Source: Pradoshia eiseniae
GTDB lineage: Bacteria; Bacillota; Bacilli; Bacillales; Pradoshiaceae
Assembly: GCF_002946355.1 (NCBI RefSeq)
Contig: NZ_PKOZ01000006.1
Coordinates: 62,001-126,000 of the forward strand
Length of the DNA: 64,000 nt
Direction of reading: 5' to 3'
A model generated the notes under the pieces. That model was not told where the DNA came from, searched no databases, and worked only from the letters and a program-made list of their open reading frames with translations. Position numbers and translations under genes: made by a program. The number at the start of each line of letters is the position of its first letter. The stretch's first letter is position 1. Positions 1 to 9,240 of this stretch are shown here, in pieces.

Positions 1-47
1 GGGTGGGATGGCCATGTTTCAGGAGTGAATTTTTGCTGCACTGCCAT
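1..47 (-). CDS. ctaE: Cytochrome c oxidase subunit III, N-terminal fragment
   Basis: Only the first 15 to 16 codons are inside the window; the gene runs off the left edge. The visible protein begins MAVQQKFTPETWPSHP. Its ATG overlaps the ctaD stop codon in a TAATG arrangement, which suggests translational coupling. Position directly after ctaD, as in the Bacillus cta operon, is the main reason for the name. Subunit III is a membrane subunit of the caa3-type terminal oxidase. The fragment is too short for domain evidence, so the call rests on synteny and on the CtaE-like N-terminus. Confidence 0.8.
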   Translation of the reverse strand, partial: MAVQQKFTPETWPSH

Positions 48-1927
48 TATAGATCAACCCCCTTATCATCTTTGTGCTCGGAAGCGATTAAATCCTCTTT
101 ATGGATATGATAGCCAGGGTCGTCTTTCATGGCACGAACCAGCATAGCTCCAAAGGTAATCAACAAGCCAAGAATCATAACCGGTACCGTCCATTCTTTA
201 TCTGTTGCATTATACAATGCACCAAATGCGGCAATGAACAAGCCGAGGGATATGAATATCGGTAAAATGGACCCGCTAGGCATATGGATATCACCAAGCG
301 GTTCAGCTGGCGTCAGTGATTTACGGCCCTCCATCTTCTCTATCCACCATGTATCATAACCTCTCACAAGCGGAAGCCTATCAAAGTTATGCTCAGGCGG
401 CGGAGATGGGATTGCCCACTCTAATGTCCGTCCATCATTCCATGGGTCATTGCCGACTTTAACATTTCTGATGGAAGTCATCACGACATTAATCAATAAG
501 ATAATAACCGCCACGGCCATCAAGAAAGCCCCTATTGTTGAGATCAGGTTGGCATTGTTCCAGCCCTGCCCATCGAGATAGGTGAACACACGTCTTGGCA
601 TGCCAAGCAGTCCAAGAAAATGCTGGATGAAGAATGTCAGATGGAATCCAATCAAGAATAACCAGAAAGTGACCTTCCCCCAAAATTCATTCAACATTGT
701 TCCAAACATTTTCGGCCAGTAGAAATGCGTACCTGCCAATAAGGCTAATACAACTCCACCTACGATAACATAGTGGAAGTGAGCGACAACGAAATAGCTG
801 TCATGATACTGGTAATCTGCCGGTGCTGCTGCATTCATGATACCCGTCACACCGCCCATTACAAACGAAGGAATGAAGGCAACTGAATAAAGCATCGGGG
901 TTGTAAACGTTATTCGACCACCCCACATCGTAAACAGCCAGTTGAAAATTTTAATCCCTGTCGGCACCGCGATGGCCATTGTAGCAACTGCGAAAATGGC
1001 ATTGGCAACCGGTCCCATTCCAACCGTAAACATATGGTGAGCCCATACCATGAAGCCAAGGAATCCAATCAAAATGGTGGCGAACACCATCGATGAATAA
1101 CCGAAAAGCCTTTTCCGGGAAAACGTCGGAATAATTTCTGAGAATATACCGAAAGCTGGCAATACTAGAATATAAACTTCCGGGTGTCCAAATATCCAGA
1201 ATAAATGCTCCCAGATAATTGTGTTACCGCCCATAGCCGTTACGAAGAAGTTTGAGCCAAACATGCGGTCAAACATCATCAGTGTTAAGCCGACTGTAAG
1301 CGGAGGAAATGCAAATAGGATAAGCGCAGATGCCACAAAAGTTGTCCAAGTGAACAATGGCATACGCATAAAGGTCATTCCTGGTGCACGCATATTTATG
1401 ATGGTCACTAAGAAGTTAATACCCCCGATTAACGTCCCAATACCTGATATCTGGAGACCAAGCACATAAAAGTCAATTCCATGACCGCTTGATTCTAGTG
1501 ACAGAGACGCATAAGACGTCCAGCCCGCATCAGGTGCTCCTCCCATAAACCAGCTCAGGTTCAAAAAGATTCCGCCAAAGAAGAACAGCCAAAATCCCAA
1601 TGAGTTCAAAAACGGGAATGCAACGTCACGCGCACCGATTTGCAGCGGCATGATTGCATTCATAAATCCTAATAACAGCGGCATCGCAGCAAGGAAAATC
1701 ATCGTTGTTCCATGCATCGTAATAATTTCGTTGAACGTTCCGCCACTAATAAAATCATTCTCAGGCTTCGCAAGCTGAATCCTGATAAACATGGCTTCGA
1801 GACCGCCGACGAGGAAGAAAAAACCTCCAGCAATCAAATATAACTTGGCGATTTTTTTGTGGTCAACCGTTGTCAGGTAGTCCCAAATCGTCCCAAGAAA
1901 CCCCTTTTTCTGAGTAAGAGTACTCAC
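47..1927 (-). CDS. ctaD: Cytochrome c oxidase subunit I (caa3-type)
   Basis: Catalytic heme-copper subunit of the aa3/caa3 terminal oxidase; it reduces O2 to water and pumps protons across the membrane. The 626-residue protein has about 12 or more hydrophobic segments. Visible hallmarks are the low-spin heme histidine in ITMHGTTMIF, the CuB and cross-linked Tyr motif HPEVYILVLP, and the HFHYV histidines. The frame opens upstream, but a GTG start at 1925-1927 is preferred because AGGGGAGG lies a few bases before it; earlier starts lack a ribosome site. It follows ctaC by 33 bases and overlaps ctaE, so it is part of ctaB-C-D-E. Nothing unusual was seen. The identification is very secure. Confidence 0.97.
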   Translation of the reverse strand: MSTLTQKKGFLGTIWDYLTTVDHKKIAKLYLIAGGFFFLVGGLEAMFIRIQLAKPENDFISGGTFNEIITMHGTTMIFLAAMPLLLGFMNAIMPLQIGARDVAFPFLNSLGFWLFFFGGIFLNLSWFMGGAPDAGWTSYASLSLESSGHGIDFYVLGLQISGIGTLIGGINFLVTIINMRAPGMTFMRMPLFTWTTFVASALILFAFPPLTVGLTLMMFDRMFGSNFFVTAMGGNTIIWEHLFWIFGHPEVYILVLPAFGIFSEIIPTFSRKRLFGYSSMVFATILIGFLGFMVWAHHMFTVGMGPVANAIFAVATMAIAVPTGIKIFNWLFTMWGGRITFTTPMLYSVAFIPSFVMGGVTGIMNAAAPADYQYHDSYFVVAHFHYVIVGGVVLALLAGTHFYWPKMFGTMLNEFWGKVTFWLFLIGFHLTFFIQHFLGLLGMPRRVFTYLDGQGWNNANLISTIGAFLMAVAVIILLINVVMTSIRNVKVGNDPWNDGRTLEWAIPSPPPEHNFDRLPLVRGYDTWWIEKMEGRKSLTPAEPLGDIHMPSGSILPIFISLGLFIAAFGALYNATDKEWTVPVMILGLLITFGAMLVRAMKDDPGYHIHKEDLIASEHKDDKGVDL

Positions 1928-1960
1928 TGATAAACCTCCCCTTTGCAACCTTAGAATCTC

Positions 1961-3031
1961 TTAATCTTCAACGGATAAGGTTCCTAAGTATTTTGTTAGC
2001 GCATTAATCTGTTCATCGGTTAGTTCTCCATATGTATCTGTCATTTTATTTCCTTCTTTAAGTGCCTCAGGATCTTCTAACCATTTCTTTACGTTTTCCT
2101 CGTTATTTTTTAGATAACCGGCAACTAGTTCGCGATCGGCGAAGTTCGCTAAGTTCGGGGCAAGCCTAGCCTGTTCCGGCCTTTGGTCATTAGTGTCAAT
2201 GGCATGACAGCCAATACAGCTCTTGTTGAATATTTCCTGTCCCTCTTGTGCAGTAGCATCTGTCAATTCTACTTCAGATTGCTTCGTTTCCTTCATCTCA
2301 GCCACCCAAGCATCATACTCATCCCTAGGCAATGCTTTGACCTTGAAATCCATTAATGCATGAGAAGGTCCGCAAAGCTCAGCACATTTTCCGTAGAAAA
2401 CCCTCTCTGCCTCTTCGCTTTTCTCATCATCGAACTCGAGCCAGAATTCATTTACATTGTCTGTATTCGTATCGAGCTTACCTCCTGCTGATGGCACCCA
2501 GAATGAGTGTTTAACATCAGAGGCCTTCAGATTAAAGTAAACCTTTTCATCCGTTGGCACAACGAGCTCCTGTCCAGTGACAATCCCGTCATTTGGGTAT
2601 TCAAACTCCCACCAATATAAACTGGCCCTAACATTAATTTGTACTGCAGTAGGATTCCCATCTTTGTCCTTTCCGTCCTTTGCCGATACGTCAGAGAAAT
2701 AAAACGTATAGTAAATAGTCGGAACAGCCAATATGATAAGCAATACAATCGGGATGACTGTCCAAAGAATCTCCAGCTTGTGATTGCCTTCAATTTGCTT
2801 TGGAATCGAGTTATCCCCTTTCCTACGACGAAATCTTAAAATTGCGAGAACAAACAAAATTACGACAACTACGATGACTAAAACCATGATAGCAGTACTT
2901 AAAACCATTAAGTCATATTGCTTCTTCGCGACCTCTCCCGCAGGGTTCAACGCTGATAAATGCGGTAGCCCGCATCCGGATAAAATTAGCGTGAACACTG
3001 CAATCAAGGAAGCAATTCGCCATTTTTTCAT
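1961..3031 (-). CDS. ctaC: Cytochrome c oxidase subunit II with fused cytochrome c domain
   Basis: Subunit II carries the CuA site that accepts electrons and passes them to subunit I. The 356-residue precursor starts with a lipoprotein signal (lipobox LSGC, Cys20) followed by two transmembrane segments. A periplasm-side cupredoxin domain carries the CuA ligand set, including CAELCGPSHALM. The C-terminal third is a cytochrome c domain with heme-binding CIGCH and a later Met-rich stretch, which defines a caa3 rather than plain aa3 oxidase. It lies between ctaB and ctaD on the same strand. A GGGG ribosome site sits rather far (about 13 bases) from the ATG, so the exact start is slightly less certain than the identity. 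Confidence 0.97.
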   Translation of the reverse strand: MKKWRIASLIAVFTLILSGCGLPHLSALNPAGEVAKKQYDLMVLSTAIMVLVIVVVVILFVLAILRFRRRKGDNSIPKQIEGNHKLEILWTVIPIVLLIILAVPTIYYTFYFSDVSAKDGKDKDGNPTAVQINVRASLYWWEFEYPNDGIVTGQELVVPTDEKVYFNLKASDVKHSFWVPSAGGKLDTNTDNVNEFWLEFDDEKSEEAERVFYGKCAELCGPSHALMDFKVKALPRDEYDAWVAEMKETKQSEVELTDATAQEGQEIFNKSCIGCHAIDTNDQRPEQARLAPNLANFADRELVAGYLKNNEENVKKWLEDPEALKEGNKMTDTYGELTDEQINALTKYLGTLSVED

Positions 3032-3121
3032 AGCAATGATCTACCCCTCTTCCGTGAAAAATTTCTTCTTTCCAAAGGACCATGTATATAATGAATTTCT
3101 TAAAGAAAGAACCCCCATTGT

Positions 3122-4084
3122 TCAAAAAAGGTTAATCAAAGATACAATAACCATAGAAACGAAAGATATCGTCATATAATTCAATGAATATATGAACATC
3201 TTATTAGCCCACTTCAAGTCTTCTTCCTTCGTGAATTTCTTTTTGAAGGAGAACCCCTTAAAACTTAATAATAGCCAGCCAATATTCAACAAAGTAATCA
3301 GCACAACAATCGACATGCCAACAGGTGCTAACAGAAATGGGATTGGCAATAATAAAGCGACCCATATGAGTATATGAACCTTTGTTGAATGGAATCCTTT
3401 CACCACAGGAAGCATCGGAATTCCGGCTGCCCGGTATTCTTCCGTCCTCTTCATAGCAAGTGCATAGAAGTGAGGCGGCTGCCAAACAAACATGAGTAAA
3501 AACAGTCCCCATGCAACCGGGTGAAGAGCTGGGTCAACAACTGCCCATCCAATTAACGGCGGCATCGCTCCAGATATACTTCCCACGACAGTGTTCGATA
3601 CGATTCTTCGTTTTGTCCACATTGTATACATTACGACATAGGCAAAAACCCCAAACAAGCCAAGCAGGGCAGCTGCAGGAGAAGCGACCAGGAGCATAAG
3701 AGAGCCAATAATGACCATGGACAATCCCATATAAAGCACCTTTAAAGGATTAACTTTGCCCGTTACAGTTGGACGTTTTTTCGTCCGCTCCATGAAATGG
3801 TCAATATCCCTGTCAATATAATTATTCAAGCATCCTGACCCGCCTATGATTAGCGCAATACCAATAACTCCAAGCAAAACAATATCCAAGTTAGCAAAAA
3901 AATGCTGATCAGTGAAATATAATCCCAGCCATATCCCTGTAAATGCTGTAATCACATTTGAGTTTACGATTCCTACTTTTATCAATACCAGAAAGTCCTT
4001 CAAAAGAGTGTTCCCCGTTTCCTTCTCCGTTTTCAGGCCTTCTTGGTTTTCAAATGAGGTATGTGCAGCTGCTTTCGATTCCAC
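3122..4084 (-). CDS. ctaB: Protoheme IX farnesyltransferase (heme O synthase)
   Basis: UbiA-family prenyltransferase that adds a farnesyl group to heme B, giving heme O, the precursor of the heme A used by the neighbouring oxidase. The 320-residue protein has about nine membrane segments. Asp-rich prenyl-diphosphate motifs are visible (NNYIDRDIDHFMERTKKRPT), along with the second conserved region YTMWTKRRI. The frame opens at a TTG five codons earlier, but a GTG start at 4082-4084 is chosen because GGGGGG lies seven bases upstream. It is the first gene of ctaB-C-D-E, divergent from ctaA, which carries out the next step. Confidence 0.96.
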   Translation of the reverse strand: MESKAAAHTSFENQEGLKTEKETGNTLLKDFLVLIKVGIVNSNVITAFTGIWLGLYFTDQHFFANLDIVLLGVIGIALIIGGSGCLNNYIDRDIDHFMERTKKRPTVTGKVNPLKVLYMGLSMVIIGSLMLLVASPAAALLGLFGVFAYVVMYTMWTKRRIVSNTVVGSISGAMPPLIGWAVVDPALHPVAWGLFLLMFVWQPPHFYALAMKRTEEYRAAGIPMLPVVKGFHSTKVHILIWVALLLPIPFLLAPVGMSIVVLITLLNIGWLLLSFKGFSFKKKFTKEEDLKWANKMFIYSLNYMTISFVSMVIVSLINLF

Positions 4085-4624
4085 GGATGATCCCCCCAAT
4101 CAAATAAATAAATTCCAAGCTATGCGATGAAGCTTCCATTTGGCCATAGTGATGTTTTTCCAATATTTTACCTATATATATTTAAACATAGAATTGCCAT
4201 AACATGTGAATGAAATTTGTCTAAATTATGTAATATGCGTGACGATGTAATTATATAGCGGTAAATCTAACCTGTAAATGATTATATTGTGACATTTTGT
4301 CAAATATATGAAAAATATAAACTCTTTCTTATTTCTAACAAACTATACCATATCTTTCAACTATTACCTCTTTATTGTATATAAATTCTCCATCTTTCCC
4401 CCCTATCCTATCATAGAGTACAGTTATTCTGCATACTATTCGCCTATAATAAGTCTTCAGCTTTTAATGCAATGAACAGGGAAAAATGAAATATTTCCTT
4501 TGTAATTCCATTAAATATTCATTATGATATGTAAGTAATGATTATCCAAGATTGGTATTTTTAGCATATAAACTCTATCACTGCACAAAAGTCTACTACT
4601 AAAAAAAGCAGGTGTATATTCAAC
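4085..4624. promoter_or_regulatory. Divergent ctaB/ctaA control region
   Basis: This 540-base AT-rich stretch separates the two divergent heme A synthesis genes and holds no convincing gene. On the minus strand a TATAAT (4281-4286) points toward ctaB. Directly upstream lies an imperfect inverted repeat, TGTGACA-TTT-TGTCAAA (4288-4304), covering the place of a poor -35 box. In B. subtilis this region is controlled by ResD and by carbon source; the repeat could bind such a regulator, but that is inference. No clear promoter for ctaA was recognised. Confidence 0.4.
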
Positions 4625-5587
4625 ATGCATACAAAGTTAAAGTGGTTTTCGGTAATGACAACCTTTGTCATGCTTTGCATCCTACTCGGGGGAGCACTTG
4701 TCACAAAAACAGACTCCGGTATGGGCTGCGGCCGTTCATGGCCCCTCTGTCACGGTCAGCTGATTCCTGACAACATCACACCTGAGCTTATCATTGAACT
4801 GGCTCATCGGCTATTCAGCGGAATAGGCACTTTCATGGTTGCCGGACTAGCTCTTTGGTCTTGGAAGACGATCGGTCATATAAGAGAAACAAAATTTCTC
4901 GCTATCCTTTCTGTTTCTTTTTTGCTCATTCAGGCATTAATTGGTGCGGCAGCAGTTATCTGGAGTCAGTCTGATTTTGTTATGGCTCTTCATTTCGGCA
5001 TTTCACTGATTTCCTTTGCAGCGGTGCTGCTTCTTACGCTTCTGATATTTGAGGTAGATAAGAAATTCGATGCAGATAAGCTGATTCTGCCTAGACGAGT
5101 CTCATTCCATTTCATTGCCATCACCATTTATTCTTATTTAGTCATCTATAGCGGAGCTCTAGTCCGGCATACCGAAGCAAGCCTTGTCTGTCCAGATTGG
5201 CCTTTTTGTTTCAATAATGCCATTGGCTTTAACTATAATATTTATCAATGGATTCAGATGGGACACAGGCTCGCGGCCGGCTTATTATTTATTTGGATTG
5301 TCTATTTGGCGTTTGTCATCTGGAGGCACCATAGGGATATCAAAGTACTGTTCCACGGCTGGAACATCTCCCTTATCTTAGTTTGCTTGCAAGTGATTGC
5401 GGGCGCATTTATTATCTATACCCGTTCAAACCTTTATATAGCCTTGATGCACGCATTATTTATCTCTTGCCTATTTGGTGTCTTTTCTTATTTCCTCTTG
5501 CTCGTGTCAAGGAATAAGAAGAATATCCAGAAATCCTTGCTTTCCAGTAAAGAAGCAGATTCAAATACAACGTATAAAGCGTTATAA
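4625..5587 (+). CDS. ctaA: Heme A synthase
   Basis: Integral membrane oxygenase (COX15/CtaA family) that converts heme O to heme A. The 320-residue protein has eight predicted membrane segments in two similar halves. Conserved heme-ligand histidines are visible in [27 protein letters not shown] and LMHALFISC. The paired cysteines typical of the Gram-positive type are present in GCGRSWPLC and in VCPDWPFC. It is divergent from ctaB, the preceding enzyme of the pathway, and is followed by a strong terminator hairpin. The ribosome site is only a modest GCAGGTG. Length and motifs are normal for the family. Confidence 0.96.
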   Translation: MHTKLKWFSVMTTFVMLCILLGGALVTKTDSGMGCGRSWPLCHGQLIPDNITPELIIELAHRLFSGIGTFMVAGLALWSWKTIGHIRETKFLAILSVSFLLIQALIGAAAVIWSQSDFVMALHFGISLISFAAVLLLTLLIFEVDKKFDADKLILPRRVSFHFIAITIYSYLVIYSGALVRHTEASLVCPDWPFCFNNAIGFNYNIYQWIQMGHRLAAGLLFIWIVYLAFVIWRHHRDIKVLFHGWNISLILVCLQVIAGAFIIYTRSNLYIALMHALFISCLFGVFSYFLLLVSRNKKNIQKSLLSSKEADSNTTYKAL

Positions 5588-5630
5588 GACACCCAATCTC
5601 GATACTCGTAATATCTTACACCCACGAAAA

Positions 5631-5673
5631 AAAGAGCTGCACAGAGGCCTACATAGCCTCTTTTGCAGCTCTT
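5631..5673. terminator. Bidirectional terminator, ctaA / pyc
   Basis: AAGAGCTGC and GCAGCTCTT form the outer stem, with an inner GAGGC/GCCTC pairing, and A-rich and T-rich flanks. It lies between the convergent ctaA and pyc genes and can serve both. Confidence 0.85.
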
Positions 5674-5694
5674 CTTCATTTCCCGGGATTGATA

Positions 5695-8600
5695 TCATTC
5701 CATTTCTAGCAATAGATCCCCTGCTTCAACTGTCTCTCCCCCTGTAATAAAGACAGCCTTAACAACTCCATCAAATGGGGCTTGTACAGTCGTTTCCATT
5801 TTCATTGCCTCAGTTATCATTAAATGATCTCCTTTGCTCACTCGGTCGCCTTTTTGAACGTTCACTTTCACGACCGTTCCTGGCATGGCGGCCCCTATTT
5901 GCCCCTTCATGGATGGGTCACTTTTTCTTTTTGAGCCAGTGACCTTCTTAATGCTTTCGTCCTTGACAGTTACTTCCCTTGCCTGACCATTTAGTTCGAA
6001 ATACACAATTCTAGTTCCATCAGGAAGCGGTTCCCCAATCGAGATCAGTTTAATGATTAAGGTTTTCCCCCTTTCAATTTCCACCTCAATCTCTTCACCA
6101 AGCCGCATACCGTAGTGGAAGGAAGGGGTATCTAAAACAGACACATCGCCATAGGTGTTTCTGGCTGTTTCAAAGTCCAGGAAGACTTTCGGATAAAGAG
6201 CATATGCGATCCTATCAAACTCTGTCGCAGGCCGTTTTATCTCAGACTCCAGCTCCGCCTTCAGCTTTTGGAAATCGACATCTTCAAGAAGCTCCCCAGG
6301 TCGGACCGTTATCGGCTCTTGTCCCTTTAAGATTACTTTTTGAAGCTCTTTTGGGAATCCTCCATATGGCTGTCCAAGTTGACCACTGAATAATTCAATA
6401 ACTGAATCAGGGAAATCCAATGAGTCCCCATTGTTCAGCACATCTTGCTCAGATAAATGATTCTTCACCATAAATAATGCCATATCGCCTACAACCTTGG
6501 ATGAAGGAGTTACTTTAACGATATCCCCAAACAGGATGTTCACTCGAGCATACATTTCTTTCACTTCATCCCAGCGTTCAGCGAGTCCGACACCCTTAGC
6601 CTGCTGCTGGAGATTTGAATACTGTCCTCCAGGCATTTCATGCTGATAGACTTCTGTATGCGGAGACTTCATCCCGCTCTCAAAATCCTGATAATAACTT
6701 CTGACTCCTTCCCAATACTGGGATAGCTGCTCTACTCCTGCTATGTCAACTTCAGGCTGTCTAGGATTTCCGAGAAGAGCATAATACAAAGTGTTTAATC
6801 CCGGCTGTGAGGTTAATCCAGCCATGGATCCAAGCGCTGTATCCACGATATCAACACCAGCCTCAATGGCTCTTGCATATTGGAATATACCATTCCCGCT
6901 TGTGTCATGTGTGTGAAGATGAATTGGCAAATCGACAGTATCTTTTAACTCAGATACTAACCGGTAGGCTGCTTCAGGCTTCAATAAACCAGCCATATCC
7001 TTGATGGCCAGTATGTGAGCCCCCTGCGCCTGTAGCTCTACTGCTAATTTCTTATAATAGTTTAGATCATACTTTGTTCTTGTCGGATCCAATAAATCGC
7101 CTGTATAGCAAATGGCCGCCTCAGCTACCCGGTTTACATCCCGGACGGCTTCAATGGTTTTCTCCATTCCCTTTACCCAGTTCAAGCTATCAAAGATACG
7201 GAAAACATCTATGCCGGCATAGGCTGATTTTTGAACGAACTCTTTAATGACATTATCCGGATAGTTCTTATAGCCAACCGCATTAGAAGAGCGGATGAGC
7301 ATTTGGAACAACAGATTTGGCATCTCACTTCTTAATTTGAATAAACGCTCCCATGGGTCTTCCTTCAGGAACCGATATGCGACATCGAAGGTTGCCCCGC
7401 CCCATAATTCCATCGAGAACAGGTTTGGCAGCAATCGGGAGGTTGATTCAGCAACACGAAGCATATCTTTTGTCCTTACCCGTGTGGCTAACAAGGATTG
7501 ATGAGCGTCCCTGAAGGTTGTATCCGTAATCAGGACCTGTTTTTGATCCTTCACCCATTCTGCTAAACCTTCCGGACCTAATTCATCGAGCTTTTGTTTC
7601 GTGCCTGTCGTATGAAGAAGACCGGATGGAACTTTAGGCATTTTGAAGGAATCGAAATCAGGCTTTTCCTTCTTGCCGATTCCAGGAAAACCATTCACCG
7701 TTACGTTCGCTAAGTAATTCAGCATCTTCGTTCCCCGATCCTTTTGTTCCGGGAATAGAAAAAGTTCCGGAGTGGTGTCAATGAAAGAGGTATCATATTC
7801 ACCCTTTAAGAATTGGGCATGACCAATGACGTTTTCAAGAAATGGGATGTTCGTTTTAATGCCGCGAATCCGAAACTCTCGCAGGTTTCGTAGCATCTTA
7901 GCGCTCGCCTGCCTGAATTCAGGTGCATGAGTAGACACCTTTACTAATAGGGAGTCATAGTAGGGCGTGATGACCGATCCCTGATAGGCATTGCCCGCAT
8001 CAAGACGCACACCAAATCCGCCTCCTGATCGATACACTTTAATCCGGCCGGTATCAGGCATAAATTGATTTAACGGATCTTCTGTTGTTACCCTCGCTTG
8101 TATGGCATATCCATTCATTTTCAAGTCTTCCTGTGACGGAATATGCATTTGGTCTCCATGCAGATGATGCCCCTCGGCAATCATGATTTGCGATTGGACG
8201 ATATCTACGCCTGTAATCATTTCCGTGATTGTATGCTCGACCTGAACGCGCGGATTTACCTCGATGAAGTAAAATTCATCCCCTGAGACAAGGAATTCTA
8301 CGGTTCCGGCATTGACATATTGGACATACTCCATTAAATGCACAGCGGCACGGCATATCCTTTTTCTTAATTCATCGGAGATAGAAACACTTGGTGCTAC
8401 TTCAACCACTTTTTGATGCCGGCGCTGAACAGAACAATCTCTCTCAAATAAATGAACGATTTCTCCATATTGATCACCTAGTATTTGAACTTCAATATGC
8501 TTTGGGTTCTCAATATAGCGTTCAACATATACATCAGCACTTCCGAAGGAGGCCTTTGCTTCAGACTTCGCTCGCTGATAGGCTTCTTCAATCTCATCCG

Positions 8601-9153
8601 CTTGACGCACAATTCTCATTCCGCGCCCGCCGCCGCCAAGCGCCGCTTTAATGATGAGCGGATAGCCGTATTCCTCTCCGAAACGAATGATTTCATCGAG
8701 CCCTGATACAGGACCATTGCTTCCAGGTATGACAGGAATGCCGGCAAGTCTTGCTTGCTCCTTCGCCTTTACCTTATCACCAAACATATCCAAATGCTTG
8801 ATTCTCGGACCTATGAAAACAAAGCCTTCCTCTTCACAGCGTTTTGCAAACTCAATATTTTCGGAAAGAAAGCCATATCCAGGATGGATTGCATCTGCCC
8901 CGCTCATCTTGGCAATCTCCAGGATACCTTCAATATCCAGGTAAGCATCAATCGGCTTCTTTCCGGCACCAACCAAATAGGCTTCATCCGCTTTATAGCG
9001 ATGGTAAGAAATATAATCCTCTTTCGAATATATCCCCACTGTACGGATACCAAGTTCATTGCACGCCCTGAAAACACGAATAGCGATTTCGCCCCGGTTC
9101 GCGACAAGGACCTTCTTAATTCCCTGACTTTTCAATTCTTGAGTCTGATTCAT
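5695..9153 (-). CDS. pycA: Pyruvate carboxylase
   Basis: Biotin enzyme that carboxylates pyruvate to oxaloacetate with ATP and bicarbonate, refilling the TCA cycle. The 1152-residue single chain has the full order: biotin carboxylase (about 15-460, with the ATP-grasp loop GGGGRGMR), carboxyltransferase TIM barrel (about 535-830, starting TDTTFRDAHQSL), the tetramerisation/PC domain, and a C-terminal biotinyl domain with the modified lysine in EAMKMET. The ATG at 9151-9153 has AGGAG eight bases upstream. It lies directly downstream of ftsW, past a terminator hairpin. In B. subtilis apo-DarB interacts with this enzyme, and a DarB-like gene occurs at 40112-40558. Confidence 0.98.
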   Translation of the reverse strand: MNQTQELKSQGIKKVLVANRGEIAIRVFRACNELGIRTVGIYSKEDYISYHRYKADEAYLVGAGKKPIDAYLDIEGILEIAKMSGADAIHPGYGFLSENIEFAKRCEEEGFVFIGPRIKHLDMFGDKVKAKEQARLAGIPVIPGSNGPVSGLDEIIRFGEEYGYPLIIKAALGGGGRGMRIVRQADEIEEAYQRAKSEAKASFGSADVYVERYIENPKHIEVQILGDQYGEIVHLFERDCSVQRRHQKVVEVAPSVSISDELRKRICRAAVHLMEYVQYVNAGTVEFLVSGDEFYFIEVNPRVQVEHTITEMITGVDIVQSQIMIAEGHHLHGDQMHIPSQEDLKMNGYAIQARVTTEDPLNQFMPDTGRIKVYRSGGGFGVRLDAGNAYQGSVITPYYDSLLVKVSTHAPEFRQASAKMLRNLREFRIRGIKTNIPFLENVIGHAQFLKGEYDTSFIDTTPELFLFPEQKDRGTKMLNYLANVTVNGFPGIGKKEKPDFDSFKMPKVPSGLLHTTGTKQKLDELGPEGLAEWVKDQKQVLITDTTFRDAHQSLLATRVRTKDMLRVAESTSRLLPNLFSMELWGGATFDVAYRFLKEDPWERLFKLRSEMPNLLFQMLIRSSNAVGYKNYPDNVIKEFVQKSAYAGIDVFRIFDSLNWVKGMEKTIEAVRDVNRVAEAAICYTGDLLDPTRTKYDLNYYKKLAVELQAQGAHILAIKDMAGLLKPEAAYRLVSELKDTVDLPIHLHTHDTSGNGIFQYARAIEAGVDIVDTALGSMAGLTSQPGLNTLYYALLGNPRQPEVDIAGVEQLSQYWEGVRSYYQDFESGMKSPHTEVYQHEMPGGQYSNLQQQAKGVGLAERWDEVKEMYARVNILFGDIVKVTPSSKVVGDMALFMVKNHLSEQDVLNNGDSLDFPDSVIELFSGQLGQPYGGFPKELQKVILKGQEPITVRPGELLEDVDFQKLKAELESEIKRPATEFDRIAYALYPKVFLDFETARNTYGDVSVLDTPSFHYGMRLGEEIEVEIERGKTLIIKLISIGEPLPDGTRIVYFELNGQAREVTVKDESIKKVTGSKRKSDPSMKGQIGAAMPGTVVKVNVQKGDRVSKGDHLMITEAMKMETTVQAPFDGVVKAVFITGGETVEAGDLLLEME

Positions 9154-9195
9154 AGAGACCACTCCTTTTGTAGCTATTCTTAGCTGTCAAAATAG

Positions 9196-9228
9196 AAAAA
9201 AATAAGCAGAGACACTTGTCCCTGCTTT
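9196..9228 (-). terminator. Terminator after ftsW, upstream of pyc
   Basis: On the minus strand AAGCAG(G)GACA pairs with TGTC(T)CTGCTT and is followed by a T-rich run. It sits only about 50 bases before the pyc start codon, so it could act on read-through from ftsW into pyc. Confidence 0.75.
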
Positions 9229-9240
9229 ACATTACACATG

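Noticed and set aside
129-359. Plus-strand open frame opposite ctaD
   Set aside because: It is a shadow of ctaD, without ribosome site or family resemblance. The same holds for the other overlapping frames within ctaC, pyc, typA, pdh, rnjA, ptsI, the kinase and the PFOR genes.
2784-3179. 131-codon plus-strand frame over ctaC
   Set aside because: It is antisense to the signal and membrane region of ctaC; hydrophobic complement sequence explains the open frame.
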